Below are positions 52,830 through 64,000 of a stretch of 64,000 bases of DNA, one piece after another; position 1 is the first letter of the stretch, and each line of letters begins with the position of its first letter. This stretch comes from Plazaster borealis (lineage: Eukaryota; Echinodermata; Asteroidea; Forcipulatida; Labidiasteridae), in NCBI GenBank assembly GCA_021014325.1, contig CM037474.1, forward strand, positions 25,303,488 to 25,367,487, in the 5' to 3' direction. The translations under genes were made by a program, and so were the position numbers. The notes under the pieces were generated by a model. It saw only the letters and a program-made list of their open reading frames with translations, did not search any database and was not told where the DNA came from.

Positions 52830-55175
52830 ATTGTTGATAACGCAGGTCGACGGTGAAATAAAACCTTTCAGCGAGGGAACTGCTTGGTTGCAACACCCAA
52901 GTGGTACGTTGTCAGCACATGCTGACAAGCTTTTTCCATAGCTTAAAAGGAGTTTGTTTTGCATTTTTTCAAAGTTTTTTATTTATTTAAGTGTATTCTT
53001 TACATGTTCAGGTATTGCCTGGGTTACTTGAAGCTTATTTGTTTGTTTAATTAACTAATTTAATTCTCAATTTCGGTCTCATCTACCATTGACAGTTTTG
53101 TGCGTAAGGGATGCTGACAGAGTTTTGTCCTGCCCCCTCCTATCTAAAATATTGACCCCTGTTGATTGACACCCCTTCCCCCGGACGTGTCGCATGGTCC
53201 AGCTTAGGATACCATGGCATATGAGCTGGCTGGTGTGTACGATGTGGTTATGACAATGGAAATAATATATGTCAGCAACTGACAGCGGCCCTCATTGCAT
53301 GGTTATAAACGAGATCGTCGGGGAATTCACCGCGAGAGAGGGCGCCCTTATAAAGTCACCCTGAGCAATAGTGTCATTCGTGATGATTTTCATTTAGGGG
53401 GAAAATAGCATGTCTGAATAGAATGATCGATAAAATGTAAATACTAATGTCTGCAAACAAATTTCATTAGACGTTGCTATGTTTTATTTGGAAATTAGAT
53501 CAAACTGTAGTAATGTACACTATCGTTTTCGCAAAACAGAAGGCTGTTTCATGTTGTATCATTCAAGTTGAAAAACAGTATGAGCCAAAATAAAAATACA
53601 AGCGTTGTCTGAGTTTAAAATCACGTTATTTAAGTCTAGCGCCCTCATCTATTTCGTAACCCCAATTATACACAGCAATCTATGATCATACAAAGATATT
53701 GCTCACCACGCGGGGTGGGGGGGCGTGTTTGGACCATTCTCGTCGCTTCGTTTAAATATGCACGCACACATACACTCAATGAAGATAAAGGATAAAGCTA
53801 GACAGTACTTCTCTTCAACTGTTTTTTGTATGTGTGTTTTATAAGTGTTTGCAATTTTCAATTTCTATCCAACAGACGAACAAATTCCCGCATGACTAAA
53901 ATATGAAATAACTATTATTATTAAAGCATCGGTAACACAAGTTTGGGCATTCGAATGCTATCGCAAACTAATAAAAAATCTGAATTTAAAATTATGGGGG
54001 CATTTTTCATGGCTAAAGGGGAAATAATTATTAGCATTTTTGCAATGCAGGTCCCTTGGTTTTTGATATTAGGGGTTTTTTTTTATGAATCGTAAACAAC
54101 AATTAAAAATCTTAAGTCAATTAACATATTCGACAGGAGTATTTCTTTCCAATCCCTCTGCCGGAATTTTTCCTTGTATTCGTTAATCTGTTCATGTTAA
54201 AAAAAAATCATGCTGACGAAATAGGTCTTGCATGACTAACAAAAATGAACTAATTATAAGTAACGGCAATGTAATGAATTTGATGATTGGATACATTGAA
54301 AATAGACATTTAAAAAAAACCCAGAAGATCAATTCTCTGCTAGCATTTATTTTGTTTCACTGCGGGTACATCCCTTTTCTTTTAGACCGTAATGCATCTT
54401 TTCCGCTGACGCCTGTGACAAAGTACATGCCATTCAAAACCGTAATTGCATTATTAACTATCGGCAAAAGATCAGCCTCCCATTGACTTTGTGTACATAG
54501 GTTGTAGTCTTAGTTATTGGGAAGGATCGTAAAGGACTCAGCGTGGGAGGGCAGAAAGAGTACGGGCGAGGGCATAATTTTCAATTCCAGGTCAGCGCAT
54601 GCCTCGTGGTTATAATGAAGAGAAAAAAGAGTCCTCATGAACAAAAAGTGAGTGGAATACTGAATGTCGACAGAGGGGAGAGACGGTAACTAGAAGATGG
54701 ATTGCACGGTTGTTTAATAACTGCCGACTTCATGTTCGTCTTTCTGCGTGTGGGATGGAAATGAGGGAGAGGTGATCAGCTTCGATCCCAAGCTTGTACA
54801 GGTGACTCCTGTATGCTTGTATACGTTGAACGCATGACAGTGCTTTAACTCGCCTGGGAGATGCTGCACACAGCGTTATGGTCATCATCTTTCATCATTA
54901 TCATGCCCGGTGCGTATAGACGTGGTTTGGTTTTTCCCCCTCGGTGTCACCCCCCTCGGTATGGACATGAATGATCAAATCAGCGCTACATCACCAACAT
55001 GCTCGTCACAACCTTGGTGGGCTGTGTGTAGGTCGCAGCAGCAGAGGGATACGAACCTTGAATGATCATCAGTCTGCCCGACCACAGCTGTAGTCTCTAC
55101 CGTAGTACCCGTGCGCTGTGAAGTTATCTCATCCACACACATGCTACCTTGTTTTTGTTTTCACAAATTGGTAGC
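52830..55175. other. Intergenic stretch upstream of the receptor
   Basis: No exon recognised. Contains T and A runs and an 84-codon plus-strand frame at 54232 without motifs. Confidence 0.4.
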
Positions 55176-55218
55176 TAGCGATCGACGGCTAGACATTCTC
55201 AACGATCCACGCATAGTG

Positions 55219-55230
55219 ATGTGGAATTAA
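55219..55230 (+). promoter_or_regulatory. Three-codon upstream ORF before the receptor start
   Basis: ATG TGG AAT TAA sits 35 bases before the receptor ATG at 55266. Such minimal upstream frames can lower translation of the main frame. It depends on the transcript starting upstream, which is not known. Confidence 0.4.
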
Positions 55231-55265
55231 ACAACACCAGACCGGGGGACGAGCACACTAACACC

Positions 55266-56630
55266 ATGGCAAACGATACCAACGGTACGGGATCTATTGA
55301 AAATTTGTCGGCCGGGGAAATCGTCTCGGTGGTCCTGATGATTCTGGTGGACATCGGTGCCATCGTGGGTAACCTCCTGGTGATCACCATCATCGTGAGG
55401 ACGCCCCAGCTTCGCAATCTCACCCATCTGTTCGTTTTCAACCTGTGCATTTTGGATTTGCTCTGCGCTTTTACCGTCATGCCAGTGTCGATCGTATCGT
55501 CCATCACCGTGGAATGGCGACTTGGCGACGCGTACTGCAAAGCCAATGGATTCCTGAATGCATTTTTTGCATTTTCTTCGATACTAACTCTATGTTTGAT
55601 CAGCGTGGAGAGGTACTACTCTATAGCCCGCCCCATGGACCACGCGGCCAACTTGACCCCAACAAAGACCATAGTTATTATAACTTATATTTGGCTGCAG
55701 AGCGGTCTGTTTGCCATGCCTCCCCTTCTCGGCCTCAACCGCTACGCTTACAGTCAACATCGCGGACACTGTACTTTCGTCTGGGAGCATTCTCCAACCC
55801 ACATCGCGTACGTGGTGCTAGTTGGCTGCGTGTGTTTCCTACTACCAGCAATAGTCCTAGTGGTAACCTACTGTAATGTCTTCAGAGTTGCCCGCCAGGC
55901 GGCCCGTCAAACAGCACCCAGCTACACCTTCGGTAGCTACGGTGCCACGGCGTCACGAAACAACGCCGGGTCGTCGGGGGGCAACATCACCGTATCCAAA
56001 ATGGGTGGAGGTGGAACCCCCAACGGTAGAGTAGGAGAATCGCAGACCAAAAATCAAACACAGAAACCCTCCGAGTCCGACAGCTACCAGAGAAATGCGC
56101 CTCAGACTCAGAATGACGTCGCCAAGAAAACGCGCTTCTCTCCTAAGTCCTTCTTCAAAATCACGAGCAGCGACCTGAAAGCCGCTAAGACAATACTTTT
56201 CATCGTATCGATGTTTCTGATCCTATGGACTCCTTACTTCGTCTTACATGTCTACGGGGTGATCTCGGGCTCTCGCGACGGCAGCACATCCTTCTGGGAG
56301 CGCCTCACGACGTGGATCGCCTACTCGTCATCGGCTGTCAACCCCATCCTCTACGGCGTCCTCAACAGGCAGATCAGACAAGAAATGGCAGATTTGTTCC
56401 AGGGCCTGTGGGAGCGTTTCGTGTGTCACCGAGCCACCGTATCCACCCTAGACGACGGGATGGATCCGGGCGGCGCCGAGGATTTCTTTCAGTTCTTGGA
56501 GAGGACGAGTATGTTCACCAAGTCGACCTCGGTCACCTCCTGCTTGAACGCCAAGACCGGAGACCAGGACACGGTCAGGATTCCCGGACAAATCCCTGAG
56601 ATATCAGAAGACGCACGCAGTACTAGTTAG
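55266..56630 (+). CDS. Class A orphan GPCR, GPR61/GPR62-like, single exon
   Basis: 454 residues from the ATG at 55266, chosen because its context (CACCATGG) is ideal, no in-frame ATG precedes it and an in-frame TAG lies at 55176. Seven TMs are visible: about 18-44, 52-76, 91-118, 134-157, 178-203, 305-333 and 345-366. Hallmarks are GN (Asn36, 1.50), LCILD (Asp64, 2.50), the Cys91-Cys169 disulfide pair, ERY at 115-117, Trp143, Pro194, LWTP (321-323) and NPILY (359-363). Three N-glycosylation sequons lie in the N-terminus. The third loop is long (about 100 residues, Gly/Ser/Gln-rich). The start of loop 3 (FRVARQAARQ) and the C-tail FFQFLERT and RIPGQIPE match vertebrate GPR61/GPR62, which are orphan Gs-coupled receptors of the aminergic-like branch. 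Ligand unknown. Confidence 0.92.
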   Translation: MANDTNGTGSIENLSAGEIVSVVLMILVDIGAIVGNLLVITIIVRTPQLRNLTHLFVFNLCILDLLCAFTVMPVSIVSSITVEWRLGDAYCKANGFLNAFFAFSSILTLCLISVERYYSIARPMDHAANLTPTKTIVIITYIWLQSGLFAMPPLLGLNRYAYSQHRGHCTFVWEHSPTHIAYVVLVGCVCFLLPAIVLVVTYCNVFRVARQAARQTAPSYTFGSYGATASRNNAGSSGGNITVSKMGGGGTPNGRVGESQTKNQTQKPSESDSYQRNAPQTQNDVAKKTRFSPKSFFKITSSDLKAAKTILFIVSMFLILWTPYFVLHVYGVISGSRDGSTSFWERLTTWIAYSSSAVNPILYGVLNRQIRQEMADLFQGLWERFVCHRATVSTLDDGMDPGGAEDFFQFLERTSMFTKSTSVTSCLNAKTGDQDTVRIPGQIPEISEDARSTS

Positions 56631-57116
56631 GTTCCCGACTCCCCACGCTGTCAGGTCGTATCAATGTAGATGATTGCATTAAGTAGTTAATGGCATAGAT
56701 ACACTCATCGCTCACGGCCAAAATTTGCCGTTCTTATAGCAGGATTATGTATAAAGGGCACCTTAATTATGTGAAACACTTACTTAACGTCAACGTTGGT
56801 CAAACTAATGACTGCATTGAGGTAAGGCGATATCGGTTCAGGAAATTTGAAAACATTGAGAAAACACGTGTCTCGGGTCTCTTAATAGTAGGCACCGGTG
56901 GATTTCTTTTACAGACTGACCTGGGAAGGAGCAATTCTGGGCACGCACGCAATTAGTGTGGGTTAGACTCGCGTGAAATGAAAGAAGGTTGCTATTAGCT
57001 CTTAAGATGTCTCCTTGAAATGATAATATGGCACGTTTCAAAACACATTTCAGGGTTGCAGATATTTTTTAACCGAAAAATTTGTTCTGTTTTGGTTTGT
57101 TTGTTTTATGGGGTTT
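56631..57116. other. Receptor 3' flank
   Basis: Likely 3'UTR. No AATAAA in this part; ATTAAA occurs near 57323 and 57344, and the first AATAAA (about 57498) lies inside the MITE at 57452. Confidence 0.4.
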
Positions 57117-57210
57117 TTTGGTTTTTGGGTTTGTTTGGTTTTTTTTGGGGGGGGGGGTGAGGGTTTTGAGTTGTAAGTTTAGGTTTGGGGTTTTTGGGGG
57201 TGGGGTTCAT
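57117..57210 (+). repeat. T/G low-complexity tract
   Basis: Runs of GGTTTTT and a G run near 57147. Confidence 0.7.
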
Positions 57211-57451
57211 TCCAATTGTCGTTAACGAACCCTGGATATGCCTTTTGTTTATTTATGAGAACAGCTTTAAAAAAACACCAATGAAATCTTGGATGCCGAA
57301 AATTGCCAAAGAAAAAAACACAATTAAAAATAGTTTTTAAAAGATTAAATCGAAACATTTTTGTTCCCTGTCAATTACGGTTAACATTTTTGTTTAGTAT
57401 TTGTAAATTAGCCTCTCTAATGAATGATTAGACCTTGTGTAAGCTACACAC

Positions 57452-57850
57452 TTAAAGGCATTGTACACGTTTGGTAATGACTCTGATCATTAATGGCAAT
57501 AAAAACTTACTTGGTAAGAAGTACAGCAGCTTTGGATAGTATAATGCATTTTGAGAAACTTTTCACTTCGAAGTAATGCGGTTATGTACAAATTATATCA
57601 CTTTTTATCCCCCAAAACATTTTAATCTGAGAAGCGTTACGCTTAACGCTTCTCATATAGTGTGTATTCCAATTGCAGATTATTCTTCCTGCGTGGACAT
57701 AACCGCTCCAGATTTTTTGCAATATCTCAAAAACGCTACCACCTTTTGAAATGAAATCTTCACAGGTTAGTTTTATGGTATATATCTACAACTATGTAGG
57801 TTTTAAACAAACAATAGGCTCCGATTACCAAACGTGTACGATGCCTTTAA
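57452..57850. mobile_element. MITE family B copy, intact
   Basis: TTAAAGGCATTGTACACGTT at the left and AACGTGTACGATGCCTTTAA at the right, with a central hairpin GAAGCGTTACGCTTAACGCTTC. TTAA-bounded and uninterrupted, so it is the reference for the split copy at 5744. Confidence 0.8.
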
Positions 57851-58373
57851 TGCATCCTAAGAAAGTACTATCAAAAATATTCCATCTCTCTATTTTGCAC
57901 AGTAAAGTAATGAAAAAATATGTCAGCATAAAAAATATATATTTTTCCCAGTCATTCCCAGAGTTCTGACAATATGCACAATGTAAACAATTAATAATAT
58001 GTAGATTTGTCTCTATCAAAATCAATTATATCATTACCCTAGGGGTGTATAGAAAACTTGCAAAATCCATAACTTCAAATTGATTGCACGTCACTTTTGG
58101 GCATTTTGAAATCCAGTCACCCTAAAGGGAAAAAGGCACCATAATTAATACTCGTAATATTAAAATGAATATTCCTGAATTTGTTGCATCTGGGAGTAAT
58201 TTACCAAAGAAAAATAACGGTGTTTGCAATTAGCAGCTATAAGCTATTAGTCAAACATGCAAGTACATAACGTTTTACCGTTTCCGCTATATATTTTAAA
58301 TGGGATGCCAAACAATTCATGGGTTTATGTTGTTATGAGTTGTTTTATGAAATTCCTTTTTAAATATGTATAG

Positions 58374-58725
58374 TTAAAGGCATCGTACACGTTTGGTAAT
58401 TACTCAAAATATATATTAGCATAAAAACTGACTTGGTAACGAGCATCAGAGAGCTGTTGATAGTATAACACATTGTGAGAAACGACTCCCTCGGAAGTAA
58501 CGTAGTTTTTGAGAAAGAGGTAATTTCTCAATAATAAAAGACTTCTTGCAAGAAGCCTTTTATTCCTATCTGAAAGCACACAAATTTGTACAACAAGGGT
58601 GCTTTTTCTTTCGATGACCAATATTGAGCCCAAATTTTCACAGGCTTGTTATTTTATGCATATGTTGGGATACACCAAGTGAGAACACTGGTCTTTGACA
58701 ACTACCAAACGTGTTCAGTGCCTAA
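58374..58725. mobile_element. MITE family A copy
   Basis: TTAAAGGCATCGTACACGTT and AACGTGTTCAGTGCCTAAGG, central hairpin GACTTCTTGCAAGAAGCC. The right terminus has lost part of CCTTTAA. Confidence 0.75.
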
Positions 58726-58816
58726 GGTTTGAAATTACTTTAAACATTTATGCTACATTTACACACCAATTATGTGTGTGGAAATTTGTAGACTTCTGAT
58801 ACGGCAGGTAGGTGAT

Positions 58817-59106
58817 GGGATTGTGCCTTTGATGATACATGCATGGCATTTGGCACACAATCAGAGTGTGTCACGAGAAAGATATTTGGCCATAGGGCCA
58901 TCGCAGATTTGTCCATTAATTTAAAAAAAATATCGGTAGAATAACAACCAGAATTTTCAAAATTGCTGCTATTTCTTGCTATTTAACCCGTATTTTTGCA
59001 AGGACAAAATCTGCGAGTGCGATGTTCTTCTTGTCAAATATCTTTCTCATTACTTACTCTGACTGTGTGCCAAATTACATGCTTGTAACATCAAAGGCAC
59101 AGTGCC
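58817..59106. mobile_element. Fold-back M, arms about 100 bp
   Basis: GGGATTGTGCCTTTGATGAT at the left pairs with ATCAAAGGCACAGTGCCCC at the right. The arms continue through GGCACACAATCAGAGTG/ACTCTGACTGTGTGCC and CGCAGATTTGTCC/GGACAAAATCTGCG. Confidence 0.75.
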
Positions 59107-60292
59107 CCCTAATATTTCCTCTATCTGCCCCCCCCCTTAGAAAGAGTCGTTAGAGGAACCGAAATAATGTGCTGCTATGTAGTAAGCAGAGCAAGGGCTT
59201 TCTCTCTGCCAATCAAAACTGTCCAAAATATGGTTGTCGCTAATGTAATTTTGTTAAGTACCTTATACGCCAACTGCCACCAACCGAAAGCCGATTTAAG
59301 GGTATTTCGTTGAACTTTTACATGGCTTCAACCAAACACAATCCGTGCGAACTGCAGGTAAAACCACTTGGATTTCATCGTCTGGTGGCTTATTTTCGAA
59401 CCTGCTGGACAGCAAGAGGAATTAAAAACGAAATGCGTCTACGTATGTTTTCCAGGTTCAAATTCTCAAAGCGCAAAGAGCGCATAGAGCGTCTTCGTTG
59501 TTTAAAAAAGTGGACCTTTGGTTATTAAATTAAGGGGTAGACGAACTTAAAGAACGCTAAACAAAAACGCGATTCTGCTGAGAGGGTTTTTTTTCTTAAG
59601 AAAAGGGTTTTTTTCACAGGGTAAATTGTGGCTTCTACGACTGTTTTTCCACCGTTCCTCTGTAAAAAAGGTTGACTTTACAATTGATTGCAAAACAGCC
59701 TTTTTGCAGAAATTTGTTTTCAAATGCTTTTGGTTGCAATATTTTTTTGAAGAAAAAAAAAACGTTTTATCTGATACATTTTGTTCAATATTTCTTACTT
59801 TTATCTTAGTTACGAACTCAGCCCGAGATATTATACTAAACTGAAATTATGGAATACTTATAATATGTTTAGATCATGGTGAACAGGCCTAGCAGCGTAT
59901 TTTTATAATTTCCCAAAGTTGATTTTTTTTCCCAGCCATTTCGCCTGCCATGTTTGAAATAAAATACATAATGTTCTGAAAACGTATTTGTTGGTATACT
60001 TTTGAACGAAACAGCCAACTAAATGAATATGGCTGAATTGCATAATGTGTAAATGGCTTATGGCTTAGGTCTGACACTGGGCCCATATCATACTCTTCAG
60101 TAGAACATTATTGCATTGTTTGCAAAGAAAAAAATTGAATTGCATGGAATAAGTCACAATAACATTACACTATGTGGTAGTTTGGCTGGTAACCCATTTC
60201 TACTAAGAGATTTCTGTGCTATTAAAGCAGTTATGTTATGCTTCCCAGCGATCTGAATTGGGCCCAATACAATAGGCGTATAATACCGACCT
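59107..60292. other. Intergenic stretch
   Basis: A 72-codon plus-strand frame at 59310 is rich in basic residues but has no known motif. Nothing else recognised. Confidence 0.4.
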
Positions 60293-60479
60293 GGGCCCAA
60301 TTTCATAAAGCATGTAAGCACTTGCTAAGCACAAAACAAATTGTTCAGCAAAAATAGGTGACCAGCCAAAATACCATAAAGTTACCATTGCTGCGACTGG
60401 TACCCCGGTCATTTCTTGCTTAGCCTTGAAACTTGCCAAGCAGAATTTTCTGCTTAACAGCTTTATGAAATTGGGCACA
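60293..60479. mobile_element. Family C inverted-repeat element, complete
   Basis: GGGCCCAATTTCATAAAGCA at the left, ACAGCTTTATGAAATTGGGC at the right. Interior with GTGACCAGCCAAAATACC and TTGCTTAG. Confidence 0.75.
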
Positions 60480-60592
60480 GGTGATAGTCGCTATTATCGA
60501 GCTATACAGCATTGTAACTGAAATTCTATAGGCCCTATGCCTGCTTTGAAACACTATTTTTGGTAGTTTGCCTTATGTAGCTATACAATGTA

Positions 60593-60650
60593 CTTTTAAA
60601 GAGGTGGTAGAGCTCGTTTACACTTTTAAAGAGGTGGTAGAGCTCGTTTA
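60593..60650. repeat. Exact tandem duplication of about 28 bp
   Basis: ACTTTTAAAGAGGTGGTAGA, then GCTCGTTTAC, occurs twice back to back. Confidence 0.9.
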
Positions 60651-61486
60651 CTAGACTGGGGGCAATATTTTGTAAGACCCCTGGAAGTGCTTATATGGTG
60701 CTGCCATCTTGTTTCTCCCACTCAAATCAGAGTAACAGAAGCAAGGCTGAAAGGGGGGAACAGCTTGTCGCTCGTTGGCATAATGAGAATCACTGTTCAT
60801 GATTGCTCGTTACGTACAGGAAACACGACCATTGTGCATCAAAGAAAAGGTCAATTGGCGTCGATGAAGGAGATACCAAAAAACAGACTGTTGTGCTGTC
60901 GCTATTTTTTTCTCGTATATCCTTGCATCAATGTGTACCAATGCTTTTCTGCCAAAAAAAAAAGGTTACTGGACAATGCTTTCCTCCCAGCCTCGCTTTG
61001 ATGACATTGGTTTGATTGGCACAATTAAAAATGGCTGAATCCTTATAAAGACATTGAGAGCATTACAAAACACGGAACCAGAAAGACGACGCGCCCGATC
61101 AGGCCGCATTAAAACTGTTCATTAAAAATGTGTAAATCTGAAACTGCCAACTAAAAATAATATGTGTTAAAATAAACAAGCATTAAAATGCGACAGTACA
61201 TTATGCAGAATATAGTGTGATGTTCTACAACGCCGTGTTTGTGTTAGTTTAATACGGTACGGTAACATGAGCTGTGGCGAGGTACAAAGTCAACAGCCAA
61301 CGTACGATGATTGTGTTTACTTTATTCCTTTAAAATATTGTAAAACAGAGTTGTTTTTTGTTTTGCTTTTTTTTCATCACTTTTTTCGCCCGAATTGGTC
61401 CCGATATGCTTCTTTCTTGCATCGGAATGTGCTTTTGTAAGCAGCCGAAAATGTTTGTTTTTTTAATAACGACGGCAACAACAACA
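60651..61486. other. Intergenic stretch
   Basis: No gene recognised; 60-104-codon frames lack motifs. Confidence 0.4.
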
Positions 61487-61580
61487 ACAGCAGCAGCAGC
61501 AGCAACAACAACAACAACTACAACAACAAAAACAACAACAGCAGCAGCAGCTAACTACAACAACAGGAGCAGTAACAACA
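61487..61580 (+). repeat. (CAR)n microsatellite (CAA/CAG)
   Basis: CAACAACAACAGCAGCAGCAG and related trinucleotides to about 61580, partly readable as poly-Thr or poly-Ala, but with no gene around it. Confidence 0.85.
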
Positions 61581-62809
61581 AAAATATCCCCACAATACTA
61601 ACTAACAGTGAAATTTCTTCAATGAAAATAAAGTTTCAAAGGTTTTTGTGAGTGAAATTCCTATATTCAAAAAAAGAAGCGCCGCAGAAAAAAATCTGAT
61701 TGACGCGGAGTCTGGAACTATCGTTCCCGACTCCTGCAAAAAAAAAACCGTCGTGTTTTCTTCATTGATTGGTACATCAGAACGCCTCACCATCAGCGCC
61801 GTAATAGGGTAACATTTTAGGAGGGCACAATGGGTGCACAATTTTGTTCTAGGGAGGCACTTCTTGCCAAGTTTCCGTTTGCCTTTTTCTTAAAAAAGCC
61901 CCTTTTCAGCGCATGTTTTATTTTTCACTTTTGTGAATAAGATAACCTGGCGTTCGTGTAAAAACGAATACATTGTCTGCGTGTAAATGGAAAAATAGTT
62001 TTAAAAAACATTGAAATTACCTTATATAAAACTCCGGAAATTTCAAATCACAAAAGTCCAGATTTTAAATCGGGGGGCACCTTGGGGCACTTACGCCACT
62101 GTTCACCAAAATCAGCTATTTGATAATAAAGTGTAGGCCTATAGCTATGTAAAAAAAAAAACATTTCACGCACTAACTGATTCCGCGCGCGAACTCTTTA
62201 CACAACCCTCCAATTTTGTAATTATTACGGGTTTTGTATCACAGAGAATCAATATTTATCCCCGTGCGACGCTCTTAGCAATTTTGCCTTGGAGTTAGAC
62301 AAGACGGATCGAGACAGTTTTTATCAATAATTTCACATCAAAAACTCCTCAAAGCAGCGAGTTTATTGATGACGAACTGAAAACAGCGATTAAGTGCCAC
62401 TGTCTCCGTATATTCATACTCACTTAAAGGGTGGTAAAGAACAAAGTTTGTAAGTTTTCACAAATTGGCACATTAAAGTTTTAAAGATGGTCATGGTGGA
62501 AAACTTCCCTTGAAATAGTATGTTTTTGAAATGTTGCTTGAAATGCTATAAATGAAAAAAATGAATAAACAATTAGTTTTGTTCTCGCGAGTCGAAACCC
62601 CGATGTTTGAAAACAATGACTCACATCAATATTGCTTATTTCGATTGCCACAATCAACACAGAAATCCCGATAGGACCGTGCACAAAAGTACACCCCATT
62701 TTTTTGTCGTCGTCACTCAAACGTCGACCACTGAACTTGATGCAATTTTTCACTGGTTTATTTTAGGAGTGTTTTTGAATACTGGATGACGAGAATCAAT
62801 ACTCCCCCA
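61581..62809. other. Intergenic stretch
   Basis: No exon recognised. A fragment GGGGCACTTACGCCACTG near 62080 recalls the end of the element at 1402. Confidence 0.4.
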
Positions 62810-62984
62810 AAAAACAAAACAAAAACAACAACAACAACAACAACAACAACATCAATAACAACACAACAACAACAACTACAACTACAACAACAACTAAAAC
62901 TACAACAACAACTACAACAACAACAACAACAGCAACAACATCAATAACAACACAACAACTACAACTACAACTACAACTACAACT

Positions 62985-63035
<51 letters not shown>

Positions 63036-63040
63036 TCGAA
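62810..63040 (+). repeat. (CAA)n/(CTA)n compound microsatellite, about 230 bp
   Basis: Mostly CAACAACAA with ACTACAACTACAA stretches and two ACATCAATAACAACACAACA segments about 90 bp apart, so part of it duplicated as a higher-order unit. Confidence 0.9.
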
Positions 63041-63965
63041 GTACTTTCCCTTAAATTCTACCATCTTTCGGCGGGAAAACTAGAAACCAAACATAACTCA
63101 AAACACAGCCCCCACACGTTTAGACGTGCGTTCTTGCTACACACCATTAACCAGTCCACATTGCAGGCAGCGAACGGAGATGCGCCCGTCATTTCTTTCC
63201 GATCAGTTTCACATTAATTATAGGCCGAGACGAGCGTGACATTGGACGTGACCCTGTGCTTGATTTCTACCTCGAAGCTCATCTGATAAGGAATTTAAGA
63301 TGGGGGGATTATTTACGTCACCAAGGTTTTCGTGGAGTACCGTACGAATATCACCCCCCCCCCCCCAGCTAAGGGGGGAACGCGACTAGAGTTGTACATA
63401 GTCATTGAATACAGTGTCCTCGTGAAATACATTAGAGTACTTCAAAGCGGTGGTTGAAACGAGCAAGCGGCGTAAACGAATGCGGGCAATGTATGATAAA
63501 GACACTTTGTGAGTCTAATATTATTCATTTATACGCATGCCCTTACTTCGTGCTGCGTGGTTTCGGGGCCTTTTTTATCAAAAAAGCTTTTATCAAAGAT
63601 TATTCAGTGAAATTCGGCAATATTATGGAATAATGGGAGCAATGGCATGCCTGAATATTTCAAGGAATCAAGTAGTTGGGTTTTTGGCGATGATGACATG
63701 CAATGAAAACATCCCCAAAAACGTTCGTTCGTCGAAATGCACTTGACGAAATGGGTTAAAATGATGATGTGCTTTAATTAATGGAAAAGTACACTCACTC
63801 AAGTACTAAAAAAACTTTATCATAGGTTGGCAGGGTAATTTGTTTTTGGAGAAATCCTTACAACTGTGTACAGTTTTTAAAATGAGAAGTGTTTTTGTGC
63901 ACAAGGGATGTCACTCGTTCATGTGCAATGTTCAGTGGTAAGGTTTTAAAATTTGTTTTAGCACT
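63041..63965. other. Intergenic stretch
   Basis: Contains a C run near 63355. No gene recognised. Confidence 0.4.
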
Positions 63966-63979
63966 GATTTATGCTCTAA

Positions 63980-64000
63980 AATGATAGGTCGTGGGTTCGA
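63980..64000 (+). repeat. B-box-like end, probably a SINE cut by the window edge
   Basis: GTCGTGGGTTCGA at the extreme right matches the B-box side of the tRNA-like repeats (compare 34135-34160). The element would continue outside. Confidence 0.35.

Noticed and set aside
55221..55265. Extending the receptor by 15 residues to 55221
   Set aside because: That frame begins with GTG, not ATG; animal nuclear genes rarely start so, and an ideal ATG follows.
55445..55876. 143-codon frame overlapping the receptor
   Set aside because: Out-of-frame shadow of the GPCR coding sequence with no homology.
62810..63040. CRISPR-like or regulatory array
   Set aside because: The repeats are trinucleotide CAA/CTA with no unique spacers; an ordinary eukaryotic microsatellite.
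1..64000. Bacterial operon, phage or defence system
   Set aside because: Introns with GT-AG sites, SINEs, LTR and MITE content and animal protein families show this is metazoan nuclear DNA.

Overview
This is animal genomic DNA. It has AT-rich introns with GT-AG boundaries, dense short inverted-repeat elements, tRNA-derived SINEs, microsatellites and one LTR retrotransposon. The repeat families, including a TTAA-bounded MITE of about 370 bp present in roughly ten copies, resemble those I associate with sea star (asteroid echinoderm) genomes. The phylum-level call is therefore moderately confident and the species is unknown.

Layout. Positions 1-14481 hold no recognisable exon: MITEs, SINEs, a LINE 3' remnant, a CCCGGGAA-rich fold-back and a GC-rich hairpin patch. 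Positions 14482-39987 carry twelve exons (+ strand) of an SLC6 sodium/chloride-coupled transporter that most resembles the GABA transporter GAT1 (SLC6A1). They run from TM2 to the stop codon and give 537 codons in one continuous frame. The TM1 exon(s) are not in the window, so the 5' end presumably lies upstream. Its introns hold most of the MITEs, SINEs and fold-backs. Positions 44618-44737 look like a TATA promoter plus a tiny first coding exon of an unidentified gene (speculative). Positions 45663-50373 are a complete Ty3/Gypsy LTR retrotransposon on the minus strand, with 175-bp LTRs, a 5-bp target duplication, a tRNA-Leu-type primer site, a polypurine tract, an open 1011-codon pol and a frame-disrupted gag. 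Positions 52221-52829 are a fold-back element whose inside has expanded into a 12-bp minisatellite. Positions 55266-56630 are a single-exon class A GPCR of the GPR61/GPR62 orphan group. The rest, to 64000, is non-coding with more MITEs and AAC-type microsatellites.

The two cellular genes are both membrane proteins plausible for neurons: a GABA-type transporter and an orphan aminergic-like receptor. Nothing in the sequence shows that they act together. I see no bacterial or phage-like system. The items most worth a second look are the receptor orthologue with its conserved C-terminal RIPGQI motif, the transporter's odd TM8 motif and PPxY/PDZ-like tail, the CTGAT array beside a splice acceptor, the young retrotransposon with a broken gag, and the minisatellite growing inside a MITE.
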